64,000 nucleotides of DNA from Megaleporinus macrocephalus (Eukaryota > Chordata > Actinopteri > Characiformes > Anostomidae): assembly GCA_021613375.1 (NCBI GenBank), contig CM038725.1, forward strand, positions 8,636,589 to 8,700,588. Direction: 5' to 3'. The position numbers and the translations under genes were made by a program. Below the pieces are notes generated by a model. The model did not search any database. It was not told the origin of the DNA and saw only the letters and a program-made list of their open reading frames with translations. Each line of letters opens with the position of its first letter. Positions within the stretch are counted from its first letter, which is position 1. Shown here piece after piece: positions 36,501 through 49,885 of the stretch.

Positions 36501-39500
36501 TAAACTGTAACACTACCTTCACCTACCTGTGTACAGGTAAACTGTAACACTACCCTCACCTACCTGTGTACAGGTAAACTATAAGTCACTCTGGATAATG
36601 AGCGTCTGACAATCGCTGTACTGGCGACCATTAAACCAGACTTTGTTCAGATCTTAAACATCAGTGGAAGCAAAACTTCTGTAATCTGTTAACAAATCTG
36701 TTTAAAGTTCTGCACACTCTCGTTCACGAAAGAAAGAAAAGCGGTTCTTGTACAGCTTCAAACTGAATTTTGAAGCCTGAGCAGCACAAATAATGAGCTA
36801 CGAGCTCCAGAGAAGGAGAGAGCGAGGTGCCGTGAACGAGAACAAGTTGAGGAGAAGACTGCCGACAAGAAAAGTCAAAGGACGGAGAAATGTTTTTAAA
36901 AAGGGGAACGAGATAAAGAGATAGAAAGGTCACAAAGAAGCAAGGCCGGAGAGAGAGAGTGAGAGAACAGTAGCTCCCAGAATCTGGGAAAGGAGATAAG
37001 CAGAAGAGAAGAATGCACTTTAGATGGACAGATTGACGACTGGTGAGTAAATCAGACTGGGAAGCCGATGTGAAGAGAGATAAATGGAGAACAGGCAGCT
37101 TGATCTTCTCCAGAGAACCGAGTTGATAAGAAGACAGAAAAAGCAAACAGACACAGCTCAGTAGATGCAGGATTGAGGAGAGCCTAGGCTCGGCGTTGGT
37201 GCGGTGCTGTGACGAAGGCAAGGATGTGATTTTAGTGGCATTTGAACATTTAGGGTGTGTCTCAAAACCTAGTGAGGGTCTACATAGACAGCATTTTATG
37301 TCGTAGTATGCGCTCCCACCATGTAGGCTGTCCCAATTCTTAAACTTAAACGCGCTGTCTACTGAGACACCGTATTTTGGCCCGATTTTGAGGAAGCATT
37401 AAACTCTTCCTCAGCCGCTAAGGCAATCCCATGATGCAACGCAGGCAAATCTACGAGCAGTGAAGTGGTTTTAAAATGTGAGTTATTTTGATTTTCTCTG
37501 GAGTTTTAATGTGTTTCTGGTCATATAATCACACAAAACAGTATTTTATTATCAACTCTGTAACGAGTCCTTCACCATTTAGAAGTTTTATACTCGAGCC
37601 ATTAGCATCTATGCTAGCGGATTTTTGAGCCTCGGGCTATTGTTTTGGGTAGCTGTCCGGTAGCTTAGCAACCAGCTAAACCATCGGTCGTGTGCTGCAG
37701 TGGGCGGGAACAAGCCGTGACGCAGTCTCTCTCTAACTAGAGCGTCTCAGTAATCTGTTTTATGAGGAGAGATGAGGAGAGAACACTGCTACTTACACAG
37801 CTGCTACCTAGACAGCCTACTTAGACACTCACTAGGGTTTGAGACACACCCTATAGGGGCATTTGAACATGTCGAATCTGTCTCAAAACCTAATGAGGGT
37901 CTACATAGACAGCATTTTACGTCATAGTATGCGCTCCCGACATGTAGACTGTCCCAATTCTTAAACCTAAACATGCTGTCTACTGAGGAACCTTATTTAG
38001 ACCTGATTTTAGGGAAGCATTGAACGCTTCCTCAGCCGCTAAGGCAAATCTACAAGCAGTCAAGTCGTTTTAAAATGTAAGTTATTTTGATTCTCTCTGG
38101 TGTTTTAATGTGTTTTGTGTCCCACAACCTCACAAAACAGCATTTTATTAGCAACTTTGCAACGAGTGCTTGACTATTTTGCAGATTTATATTCGAGCCA
38201 TTAGCATTTATGCTAGCGGATTTTTTAGCCTCGGGCCATTGTTTTGGAAGCCGGCCGGGTAGCTTAGCATCCAGCTTAACCACCGTCGCGTGCAGTGAGC
38301 GGGAACAAGCCGTGACGCGGTTGCTCTCTAGCTAGAACGTCTCAATCAACGCTGCTACTTAAACAGACCCGTTGATTCTGATTTTCAGGCTAATCTCAGA
38401 GGCTCGGCTGCTGGGAAGAGCAGAGACGTTGAGCCTCTTTAAACACCAGTTAAGTCTGCAGTCACCTGTATTATAATCATCGCGGCAGAGCTGCAGATTA
38501 AGCTGGTCTTTATCGCCTGTGCTGTGATTTAAGCACTACATCTGTGACGCCTGATTATTGTACACCATTCAGGTCAGATCATATGAGAGAAGCTTTAATG
38601 ATGGGTCATTGCCTTCTGGGGAGTCAGACATACAGACCCGCTGAAGAAACTCTGCTTTCTTGTGTCTCAATGTAGACATGCTGCACTGAATCGTGTGCCA
38701 GGTACCATTCGTTATTACTTTTGGCCAGAGCACAGACATCCACAAATGCTTTTCATTTAGAAGTTGTGACGTGGCTCAAAAGTTCACCGTTGTTCTCTGG
38801 AGAAACTTGTGCTGCATGCGATTCAAGGTGTCGTGCATCATGTTAGCTAATTCACTGACAACAGAGAATCTCTCTGGGCTGCACTCGCAAGCTATTACTC
38901 GTTTTAAGAGATCCTAGTCTGTGTTTGTTAGAGCTAAATCACCATTCGCTGGCTTGTCCTCATTTAACAAATGTATTGATTCGAACAAGATGTTCCACAT
39001 AGCTTTGCAATTTACTTTGGATGCAAGTTTTCAATTTGCAGTGGATCTCTACAGTCTGAAAGCTAGCTGCTCTTTAACTGAAATTCCACCAGCTATTCCA
39101 AGTATTTCAGATAATTAAATGCTTCAGATGTAAACCATCATTCAAGGTGAAATGCTCTGTTGGGAGTCAGTGATGGGAACCAGACTTCTAAGGAGTTTAA
39201 AGGTTAATTCCACTGATGTTTGGGATGCAACCAAAGCCTTTTGGATTCATGTGAAAAGGTTACATGTGGAGAAACTTGGAATTCTTTGCAGTGGCCCTAC
39301 ATGTGTTGTACAAATCAATTTTAGAACACTACCAGTCAAACGTTTTAGATACACTACCAGACAAACGTTTTAGTACACTACCAGTCAAATGTTTTAGTTC
39401 ACTACCAGTCAAATGTTTTAGTACACTACCAGACAAACGTTTTAGTACACTACCAGCCAAACGTTTTAGATCACTACCAGTCAAACGTTTTAGATACACT

Positions 39501-41984
39501 ACCAGTCAAACGTTTTAGTACACTACCAGACAAACGTTTTAGATCACTAACAGTCAAACGTTTTAGTACACTAGCAGTCATACGTTTTAGTACACTAGCA
39601 GTCAAATGTTTTAGTACACTAGCAGTCAAACGTTTTAGTACACTACCAGTCAAACGTTTTAGTACACTAGCAGTCAAACGTTTTAGTACACTACCAGTCA
39701 AACGTTTTAGTACACTACCAGCCAAACGTTTTAGTACACTACCAGTCAAACGTTCTAGTACACTACCAGTCAAACGTTTTAGTACACTACCAGTCAAACG
39801 TTTTAGTACACTACCAGTCAAACGTTTTAGTACACTACCAGTCAAACGTTTTAGTACACTACCAGTCAAACGTTTTAGTACACTACCAGCAAAACGTTTT
39901 AGTACACTACCAGTCAAACGTTTTAGTACACTACCAGTCAAACGTTTTAGTACACTAGCAGTCATACGTTTTAGTACACTACCAGCCAAACGTTTGCCTG
40001 GTTACTTTCATTATCCTACAGATTTCTGATCTGCCATGTTGGAGTCGACCTACTTGTGCCTTTGGCCCCTAATATGAAGCTTTTTAGAAATAATTTGAAG
40101 ATTAACATTATACTTCTGAACTTCAGACAGTCCATATACAAAAAATATTCATTGTTACAGTCCACAACTATCACATTCAGACATACTATTCTAATTAGCC
40201 TATAGGAGTTTAGTTCCACCCATTTACACAGAAGTTATAAGTAGTGTTTGTGTGAAAATTAAGTATGAATGTTTTTGGTACATATACGTATAATAATAAT
40301 AAAAATAATAATAATAATAATCTGAATTTATAGAGCCCTTTTCATACTAGTGGAAGCTCAAAGTGCTTTACAGACAATTGTCATTAATAATAGCAGAAAT
40401 TATAATAATTCTCCATCCATCCATTATCTTCCGCTTTATCCCGCTAGTCAGGGTCATGGGGGAGCTGGAACCTATCCCAGCATCATCAGGCGAAGGCGGT
40501 ACTGCATGGACAGGTCACCAGTCCATTGCATGGCCAACAACACTCACGCACACACTCACACCTACTGGCAATTAAGAGTGAGCAATCAACCTAACATGCT
40601 TGTGTTTGGACTGTGGGAGGAAACCCCCACCTGGATAAAACCCACTCAAGCACGGGGAGAACATGCACACTCCACATAGAACGACCGGGAATCCAACCTA
40701 GGTCGTCTTAGGCTAGTAGCAGAACTAGAAGAGTGCAGTCCTTTCAGACTGAGTGATATAAGCTTGTTTTTGTTGTTGTAAGGTGTGAGCCGCTGCGTTC
40801 TACACTAGTTGTAGGGGCTGGACTGTTTTCTTAGGGACCCCAGCGAGAGGAACATTACAGTTATCAACTCTGCTTATAACAAACAGAAACAAGTTTCTCT
40901 CTGTATGTCTGATTGATGCTGTCACCAGAAATATCCTGTTTCTATTGACACATTGAGTAATGGCAGGCCGTTCTGATTTTGTTGAGCTCAGGTCAGTTTC
41001 AGACGCACAACTCAGTAATGGTAATTAGGTCAGGTTAGGTTCAGCCTTAAAACACGATGCTGAACAGAAGATTTCTGACCTAAGTAAAGCTATGTATTGT
41101 GAAATCTGAACTGTTATCGTAGTGTAACTGCTTTGCTGAAAGGTCTATATGGTTTCACTGTGAATACAGCTATCACTGACATTACTGACATGTCATGTCA
41201 TCTTGTTTCTTTTAGATTATTGCATAGTCTTAATGTTTTCTTTATCTCTGTTCCAGCTGCAGCCAGTCCAGAGAAAACAGATGAATTCCTGTTAGCCAGG
41301 TTCAAAGGTGATGGCGTTCGGTACAAGGCCAAGCTAATCGGAGTTGACGATGTGCCTGAGGCCCGAGGGGACAAAATGAGCCAAGACTCTATGATGAAAC
41401 TGAAGGTAGGTCAAACGTCAAACCGTCAGAAAGACATTTAACCCACTTTCAGGTCAGAATGACCACTCCACATGATGAAATTAGCCTTCTAGTACACAAC
41501 GTGATCAAACTTCACTTGTATTCATTTCCTATTTTATTGTATGTACTGCTGAGTATCTGTTTGGTAAATCTATTGAAATCAGTTTATTTCATTATTTAAT
41601 GTTCCAAGTGTTCATTAAAAATCTTGTTTTTGCTCTTAAATCATCATTTTAATTCTTGTTTTTTTATTTATAAACAAAAATAGTGTTTGTAAATATGTTC
41701 CTGACTGCAAATGTTTACAAATGTCAACAGTTCTTATCAAACTCCATAGTGAACACATAAGGGTTAATTCTGACCCATGTTGGGTGTTAGAGGGGCAGTA
41801 ACACAAAACAAAAACAAGTAAATCTAGGAATTCGTAGAAGCTTGAATGAAGAAATTAATTTATTGCAAAGATAGAAAATAAAATCTCAGTCAGGTCACTT
41901 TTGACCCAGGATTAGCAGCAAATGGTTAACAAAACCTTGAAGTACTTTAAGTACTTCAGTACTTTTAGGTGTAGGCCTTTGCTA

Positions 41985-42026
<42 letters not shown>

Positions 42027-42360
42027 AAAGCATTTTACTATGTTAGTAAATCAGACTCTAGTCTAGTCATTTGTTATTAAATCAGGTTTTCTTTTTGTTT
42101 ATATATTCATGGAAAGTCAGTTATTAACTCGTATTTGGTTAAATATCTCATATTTTAAGAGATTTAGTTGATTTAATAGCAGATTTTTTAAACTAAAAAT
42201 GTGCAGGTTAATGTAGGACTGGGCAATATGATCATATTTATTGTTATCATGATATTTAGAGCATTTTGTATGCTATATTCTTATATGCTATATTCTATAA
42301 CTTAGTCCTGTTTAATTGTATTCAGTGCAGTGTAGTTTGTGAAACACTGAATAAAATGAT

Positions 42361-42427
<67 letters not shown>

Positions 42428-43260
42428 ATATATATATATAGTTTTTTTTTACACAAATTCTTTAATGTCTGACTTTTTGTGTGCCCCAACTCGCCAGGAG
42501 AAGTAAATATCAAGACATATCATGTACAGAGATAACTTGAAATATTGTATCATTGCATTTTTGCCCTATCGTCTACCACCAGATCAGTGCAAGCTGGTTT
42601 TTTTTTAGAAGGCTGAAAACATAGTTTTCCTACATTTGGACAAAACCTGTGATAAAGTGACCACAACAGTGTATCTTTACAGTAGGAAACCTTATCACAC
42701 GCTTTAGCCAAATAGATACGATAAGAAGATACAAGGTCCAAAACCGTTTCTCAAAACAAACCTTGGTTCATTGACTCTGCATGTTCAGTTTTCAGGCTGA
42801 AACCATGCTGGTCCGTTCTCTGAGCATGTTTTGGTTTTCAGGGCAAGGCAGCGGCCGCTCGCTCTCAGGGCAAACACAAGCAGAGAGTGTGGGTGAACAT
42901 CTCTCTATCAGGAATCACCATTACAGACGAGAAGACGGGGGTGAGCTTCCTTTCCATCCACTGCCCATTACTGACTGTACTCCTATTATCATCTCTCCTA
43001 TAAAGAGATGTCTCCTGTTGTTTCCGCTAACCGTGCTTAATTACGCTTGCTGACTTCTCCGCAGGCAGTGGTGCTGGAACATGCGGTGAATAAAATCTCC
43101 TTTATTGCTCGTGATGTGACTGATAATCGAGCGTTTGGCTATGTGTGTGGCGCGGAGGGCCAGCACCAGTTCTTCGCCATTAAAACTGCACAGCAGGTCT
43201 GCTGGGTTTCTATTGAGCATAGTTCTTTTCTCTCTCTCTCTTTCTCTCACTCTCACTCTC

Positions 43261-43347
<87 letters not shown>

Positions 43348-44711
43348 GTCACCACCACACACACACATACATGTTTGTTTTATTAGCTTCTTAGGACATG
43401 AGGTCATATGTACAGCCTGTTTGAATTATGTTGGCGCGTTTGCAAAGAGACCTTGTTTCTCTAAAATGGTAACTTATCAGGAAATATTAACTTTACTCTT
43501 TAATCTACGATAATATAGCACAATTTTATTTAATGTAATTTTGCAATATATAAGTTATATACATATGAATACATAAGTCTGTATGTAATAATACAGTTCA
43601 TATGCAATATATATCGTCTCTGTCCAGTAAAAAACATGTATCTTCATTTTGTCTATTTTTTTACATCAATTAAATGCAGCAGCTGCTGTTTACACTGTGT
43701 AAAAGTTTTATGATGGACGGACCAATAGAAATGCTCCAAAGTAGCTTCCATTAAACGTTAAGACAGTTTTTGGCCTCTCCTGTAAAGTTTTGGAGAGATG
43801 GATGGATGGATGGATGGATAGATAGATAGATAGATATGCAGTTATACAAATAGACAGATAGAAAGATAGATAGATAGATAGATAGATATGCAGTTACTAA
43901 TGTATATGCAGATACTAATACAGATACTAGACAAATACCTATATGTAATTAAATTGATGTAAAAAAAGGCACGTTGTGTAGAAGAACCACTTTTTGTTCT
44001 ATAAAGCGTGAATAACCTTTTAAAGGTTTAAAGGACTTTAAAGGGTTCTTCCTAGAACCTTTACTTTATGTAGAGGTTCTTCAAACTTGTTTACGAACAT
44101 GATTTATGACTATGAACATGACTCTCCTGAACCATCTATTTATGTTTTTTATATATTTTTAGAAAACCTGTGAAAAACAGTTTTTCTTTGCAGTTAAAAA
44201 TGGTATTTTATTAAATGATTATAATTTAAAAAAATGTATATTATCATAATTTATATTTTATTTTAATATACACCATTTTGATGCTGTAGGCTTGATTTTC
44301 TTTGGCCACAAAATCATTTTTCTTCTGAAAATTAACCAAAAACAAAACACAGGAACAAAACGCACACATTTAGTACTGCACATATTTAGTATTGCAGTTA
44401 TAGTTCCACATATTGTGATTACAGTGTATTAAAATGCTTTGGTGATCAACAATGCAGCAATTAAATACTGGTTTGCATTAATTTAAACTAATTTGGATGC
44501 ACAGAGGCACTTAGCTGTGACTGGTCTAGATGCTCACTGTGCACAGTGTGATTAATCAGAGAGCTAATGTTTTACTGAAAGATCACAGAATGGTCAATAT
44601 TGTCATAACTGTTTACAAGTGATATGGATTGTGCAGCCCTAACGCATATACACATATAAAAATAACCCACACACATACACAGTCTCATTTCCCTCACTCT
44701 TAACACACCTA

Positions 44712-44765
<54 letters not shown>

Positions 44766-47700
44766 TCCAGGAAGCACTATTTAACAGTCTTTGTGTTTCC
44801 TTTCAGGCGGAGCCTCTCGTCATTGACCTGAAAGATCTCTTTCAGCTCATCTTCAATATGAAGAAAAAAGAAGCAGAAGGCTCAAAGAAGGTACAGGAAG
44901 TCGTTACAATGGGCTTCTGCACGATTTCAAACCCGACACCGTTCACAGTGTTAGAGGCTAATCACATTCCTGACCTCAGGAAGTGATTTTTATTACAGTG
45001 CCAGTGCTGACTTGACAGCTGCACTACAGTTTTCACTAGAATCGCATTGTACTGCCCGACAAAGACAAAGAGCAACTGAGAAATATAATTGCTGTCCAGA
45101 CAAATAGTGGATATTAAATGCAGACAAAATACAATATGATTAAAAAAACACCAATAAATATCATCAGTGCTGATCAAATTACACTATTCTTCTAATAGTT
45201 TAGTTTGATAACAGTGGGCAAACAGCATGGCAATCAAGGATTATTCTATCCACCCATCCATTTTCTTCCACTTTATCCTGCTAGTTAGGGTCACGGGGGG
45301 CTGGAGCCAATCCCAGCGTCATCAGGTGAAGGCGTGGTAAACCATGGACAGGTCGCCAGTCCATTGCATGGCCAACACACACTCACGCACACACTCACAC
45401 CTACGGGCAATTTAGAGTGAATAATCAACCTAACATGCATGTGTTTGGACTGTGGGAGGAAACCTACTCAAGCTTGGGGAGAACCACCCGAACCAGGAAT
45501 CAAACCCAGATCATCTTGCTGTGAGGCAACAGTGCTGACCACTACACCACCGTACTGACCACTACACCACCATACTAACCACTACACCACCGTACTAACC
45601 ACTACACCACCATACTGACCACTACACCACCATACTAACCACTACACCACCATACTGACCACTACACCACCATACTAACCACTACACCACCGTACTGACC
45701 ACTACACCACTGTGCCGCCTGGATTATTCCATGAATGATTTTTTAAAAGTTTTACTTTAATACGGAATTGAACTGGTGTGGTCATACAGTACTGTGCAAA
45801 TGCTTACAGTCCGTCTTTTGTTCAGTTCAGTTTAAATGACCATCAAGTGCAAGTTGTGCATTTGTAGGAGGTGTGTTTGTGGAGATGTGAGATAATCAAC
45901 TAGCACCAGGTAGAACATAACAAGAGTTTCTAAAGTTAAAGTATGAAAAACTATAAAAGACAGAAATTTGCTTTCCTAACATTCATGCCTGATAGACCAC
46001 CAACAGTCTTAACCCTCAGATATACTGTAATTAAAGTTTTCTACTTTAAGAGATACCATAAAAGGTGTAGGTTTCTGTCCTTCCACTGTGAGAAAGACAC
46101 CTCAACACTATGGGTCTGTAAGGATGTGTAGCTGTTCAAGAAGCTGTTATTGAGAAAAGGAAACTAAATGGATTGACTTTAAATCTGTGGATAGAGTCTA
46201 AATATATAGTTGTGATTACTCGGATTGTGAGAAGCACCACCAGCCTTTAAGACTAAACTTTGGATGTGTTTATTAACATAGCCCTGCAGATTTCTTAAAA
46301 ATACTGAAGATGTAGACATCATCTCGGAGGTGGGTAAAGTTCTGTAAATGTTTAAACTGAGGCAAAGCTTCTAAACCTGGTCAATCAAAGTCTTTAAAAC
46401 AACCTTATAATATAATATAATTTATCTCATATATCTAAAACATATACACAGCATTTCAGCTGTTTATTTACAGTCTCACTGTTGGCATAGCCACTGCTGT
46501 TTGTCTTTGTGGGGCAGTACAGTTGTTTTAGTTGGTATCCAGAACGTTTACTGTTAGTACAATTGCGGTCCTAATTGGTACCAGATACTCCAGTACACAG
46601 TCGGGTTTGGAGTCAGTTATGTTTATGAGATTCAGCCCTGGAGAGAGAGGAGTATGAATGAATCTGCTTTTTCTCCAAATATACACATATTTAACTTTAA
46701 AAAAAGTCAATAATCCTTAAAATGTTTAGTTGGTTGAACTTTTTAAACATAACTATACCTAGCGTCCTTCGTTTCATCAAATAATTACTTAAACATTTGT
46801 AGTTTGTCATATTGTAATTGCTATATATATATAAATATATGTTTGTGTGTGTGTGAGTGTGTGTACTGCTCACCCAGTTTTAGATTTATACTATGCTCAC
46901 ATTGTTATTTATTTTAATCTCCACACACGTTCTCCGGAGAAATATTGTCCTGCTTTCATACTAAGTCTTTTCTAATTAGTTTATTTTCTAATTATCTAAT
47001 TAACTTCTCCTGTTATCAAATTTGTCGCAGTCGAACATCTGCTGGGTCTATTTTGTTTGCTGTAGTCTTTTACGGCCTGTAATCTTTGTTATCTCGCTAA
47101 TTAGATTCTGTCTCCTCTACAGGAAGAACCAAATAAAGTAGTAGAGGTAAGTGCAGACGTCTGCCACAGTGAGTGAGCACAGCACATTCAAGAGTATTTA
47201 CTTGTAAAGAGGAATCCTCTCCAAATTCAGCCACTGAGAGAGTAAATAATCTAGAGTGGTTTGATGCAAAATATGGCTTTTTAAAGAAACACACCGACTG
47301 GGGTAACCAGGAGTCCCAATGTCTACAACATCTACCACATTTTATACTACTGTACAAAAGAGGCACATAGGCTGATTGTTTAAAAGCTAATTAAAGCTTT
47401 TCCTCTCTGCAAAAAAGTGTGTAACATGTAGTGCTGTACATACATTCCAGACTATTGTAATGTTAAATCTTACTTAAGTTTCTCCACCATGAAAGGCTTT
47501 TGAAAAGATTATATTTTAGGCCAAAACCTTTTTAAAACACTTAGTATTGCTGTGGTGTTTCAATGAACCTGCAGTCATATGTGTTTTAGGGGCAACAACT
47601 TTGTCTTAATTATGTCGTTTGAAAATTCAGAGGAATTCCCCTTGAAATCACTTATAATTAAATGTTTATTATTATTATGATTATAATGATATAGTCAATT

Positions 47701-49833
47701 GATTTATAATATAGTTAATTGCTATCAGATATCATAATATCTGACTAAATACTATTTTTCTCCCTCAGAATGGCAGCGAAGCATCACACACCAATGACAG
47801 AAAAGTGAGTATTCATTGTTTTGCTGCCTTTGGGTTTGGGGATTTCAGTTTTCAATTACATTACAGTGAACGTATGTGCTGTGTAATATCTGTAGTTGGA
47901 CGTTAAAGTGGTAGTTCATCGGAAAAAATTTAATTTATACAATTTCGGTCTTATTTCCAATGACAAGTAAATATATACAGTAGTGTTAAAAATATGGGAT
48001 TTCTCTAGTTTGATTTTAATTGAAAAATTGTTGATTTTCTATATAAGTAAATTAGGACTTAACCCACACACATACACAGTCTCATCCTCTACGATTAAAA
48101 TACTTGTACACATAAAACACAAAAAATGTGGCCTGTGCAAAAGTTTACTTTAATTAATACTTTGTTGCATTTTGTGATATGTTGAACTAAGTAAACTAAG
48201 TTACTAGAAATTGAGAACTAAAATTAACATAAAGTTGATATATACTACTTGGTATTTGTCTTACATTGTTAAGTAGTATCAAATAGGCTTGCTGAAAGGC
48301 TCCCTGACACTGTATGACATACTGTTATCTATATTAACGAATAAAAAGACACATCCCTTTGAGGCTTTGAGATGATTTGCTACTGCTGTTAGTAGCTATA
48401 CCACATACCGATGTCCATTTTATCATTTTAATGTCTGATAATTATCACAATGACCCTTCTCAAGTTCATCAGGACCACTATCGCAGGCCAAAACTATAAT
48501 CAACCCAAGCCAAAGATTTATCTGCTCTTGTACAAACGCCAAGGCCACCCTCAAGATGTTGCACTGCCTACATAGACTCCGCGCAATGTCCCAGACTTTC
48601 TTGCCAGGGTGGGATAAACTAATGACGATAGCAGACAGGAAGTCACAGAGACGTGCCAACTGCGGCCATTCAGACTCCTGTCTCCTTGTAACACACATCT
48701 ATGCCCATTCTCTCTGAATGAATCACCTCCAGTCTATTTTAACCTCCCTCAGTGCTGTAACTGACTTTGTAGTATTAGTAGTAGTGCTGTTATTAGTCAC
48801 TCACGGTCAGAGACCGCTAATCTACTAATCTGAAATATCCATAAGAACACAAGACAGGGTTCAGTTGGGAATATTTTTTATGCTATATATTTTAATAAAT
48901 AACTTTAAATGATAAAAGACTCACAAAACAGAAGCACACAAGCATTTTATGCAAAACATGAAAACAATACCATTTGCTAGTAAGTGTTTTTCAAGCCTAA
49001 ATATGTTTGGCATTACAAATTGTGGATGGATGTTTTAGTTCATTTCAAATTACATGCTTTAAGCAATATAGATAGTAGTCATAAACAGTCTTAACTCAAC
49101 TGAAGTAGTATTTACGTAACATCTTCCCACATATGAATGTGTTTCCACATCAATTTAATAAAGCATCTTTAATTTTAAAGCCTCTACAGCGTCCATCAAG
49201 CACAGCATGTCTGGCCCACAACACAAAAGAGATAAAGGCTTTATTAAAATTTCACAATATTCCCAGACAAATCATGTAATTTACTGTTAGAAGCTGTTTC
49301 CCTGATAACGTGACGGCCAGTTTAATCTGAAATATTGCTCCCAGTCATGTGTTTAGTGTAGTGAGGCTGTATGTCTCAGTGTTTTTTGGCATTGAGAAAT
49401 AAATGCAGTTACTGAGGTGGGAAAATCTGATTTTCAGAAAAAGTCTACTTGTCGTTGCAGCACTAACTATAAATTATGATGTCCATTTGGCACCGATCTG
49501 TACCGTCTACTGTAATATCTCCTAAACAGTTTAAATATAGCAGCCCGGCTCTTTGATACATGGTGTCTGTTGGCATAGCAGTTAAGCGGGTATCTCATCA
49601 CTGACATGAAACCTTCTGTTAAGTCCTCCTAATGTCCTGTCCTGTCCCGTTCTTCACAGGGTGTCGAACAGCTGGACTTGTTCGGAGACATGTCGACCCC
49701 ACCAGACCTGCATTCTCCCTCGGTAAGCCTGGATCTACACTGCATCACCCAGGCCTGAACAGTGTAGCTAAAGCTACAATACATATTATGTTAGAATAAA
49801 TAAGATTGTAATCAGTTCCTAGGCACTTGTTCC

Positions 49834-49885
<52 letters not shown>

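Larger units (their letters stand above)
24562..41256 (+). other. Intron 2 of dab2 (16.7 kb)
   Basis: It separates the start-codon exon from the PTB exons. Its repeats are listed separately. Stretches 24562-25720, 26665-27870, 28115-28515, 28960-29640, 29870-30590, 35010-36350, 36610-37235, 38370-39320 and 40000-40400 show no exon, no domain and no repeat I recognise. A 152-codon frame at 24948-25406 has no splice context or recognisable domain. Confidence 0.9.
41406..42841 (+). other. Intron 3 of dab2
   Basis: It contains a (TA)n tract at 41989-42023 and a compound (TA)n(GA)n(TA)n tract at 42366-42440. A stretch near 42216 (GGACTGGGCAATATGATC) resembles a transposon end but is too short to call. 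Nothing else is recognised. Confidence 0.9.
43197..44806 (+). other. Intron 5 of dab2
   Basis: It holds a (CT)n tract (43229-43350), a truncated MITE-A running into GGAT/GATA repeats, and a (CA)n tract just before exon 6. The remainder (about 43895-44700) is AT-rich with no recognised feature; TTGTGCAGCCCTAAC at 44629 resembles a hAT-type end but has no partner. Confidence 0.9.
44891..47122 (+). other. Intron 6 of dab2
   Basis: It contains a family B repeat with its 20-bp minisatellite. The stretches 44891-45240 and 45720-47122 are AT-rich and hold nothing I recognise beyond short TA and GT tracts near 46820-46865. Confidence 0.9.

Noticed and set aside
36724..37221. 165-codon minus-strand frame in intron 2
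   Set aside because: Low-complexity Ser/Leu-rich translation of purine-rich DNA, with no family resemblance.
39474..39989. 171-codon minus-strand open frame
   Set aside because: It is a translated 24-bp minisatellite (SVLKRLTG repeats) with no start context or homology.
43047..43394. 115-codon frame over exon 5
   Set aside because: Only its middle, 43065-43196, is the dab2 exon. The ATG and the Ser-Leu tail are intron sequence.
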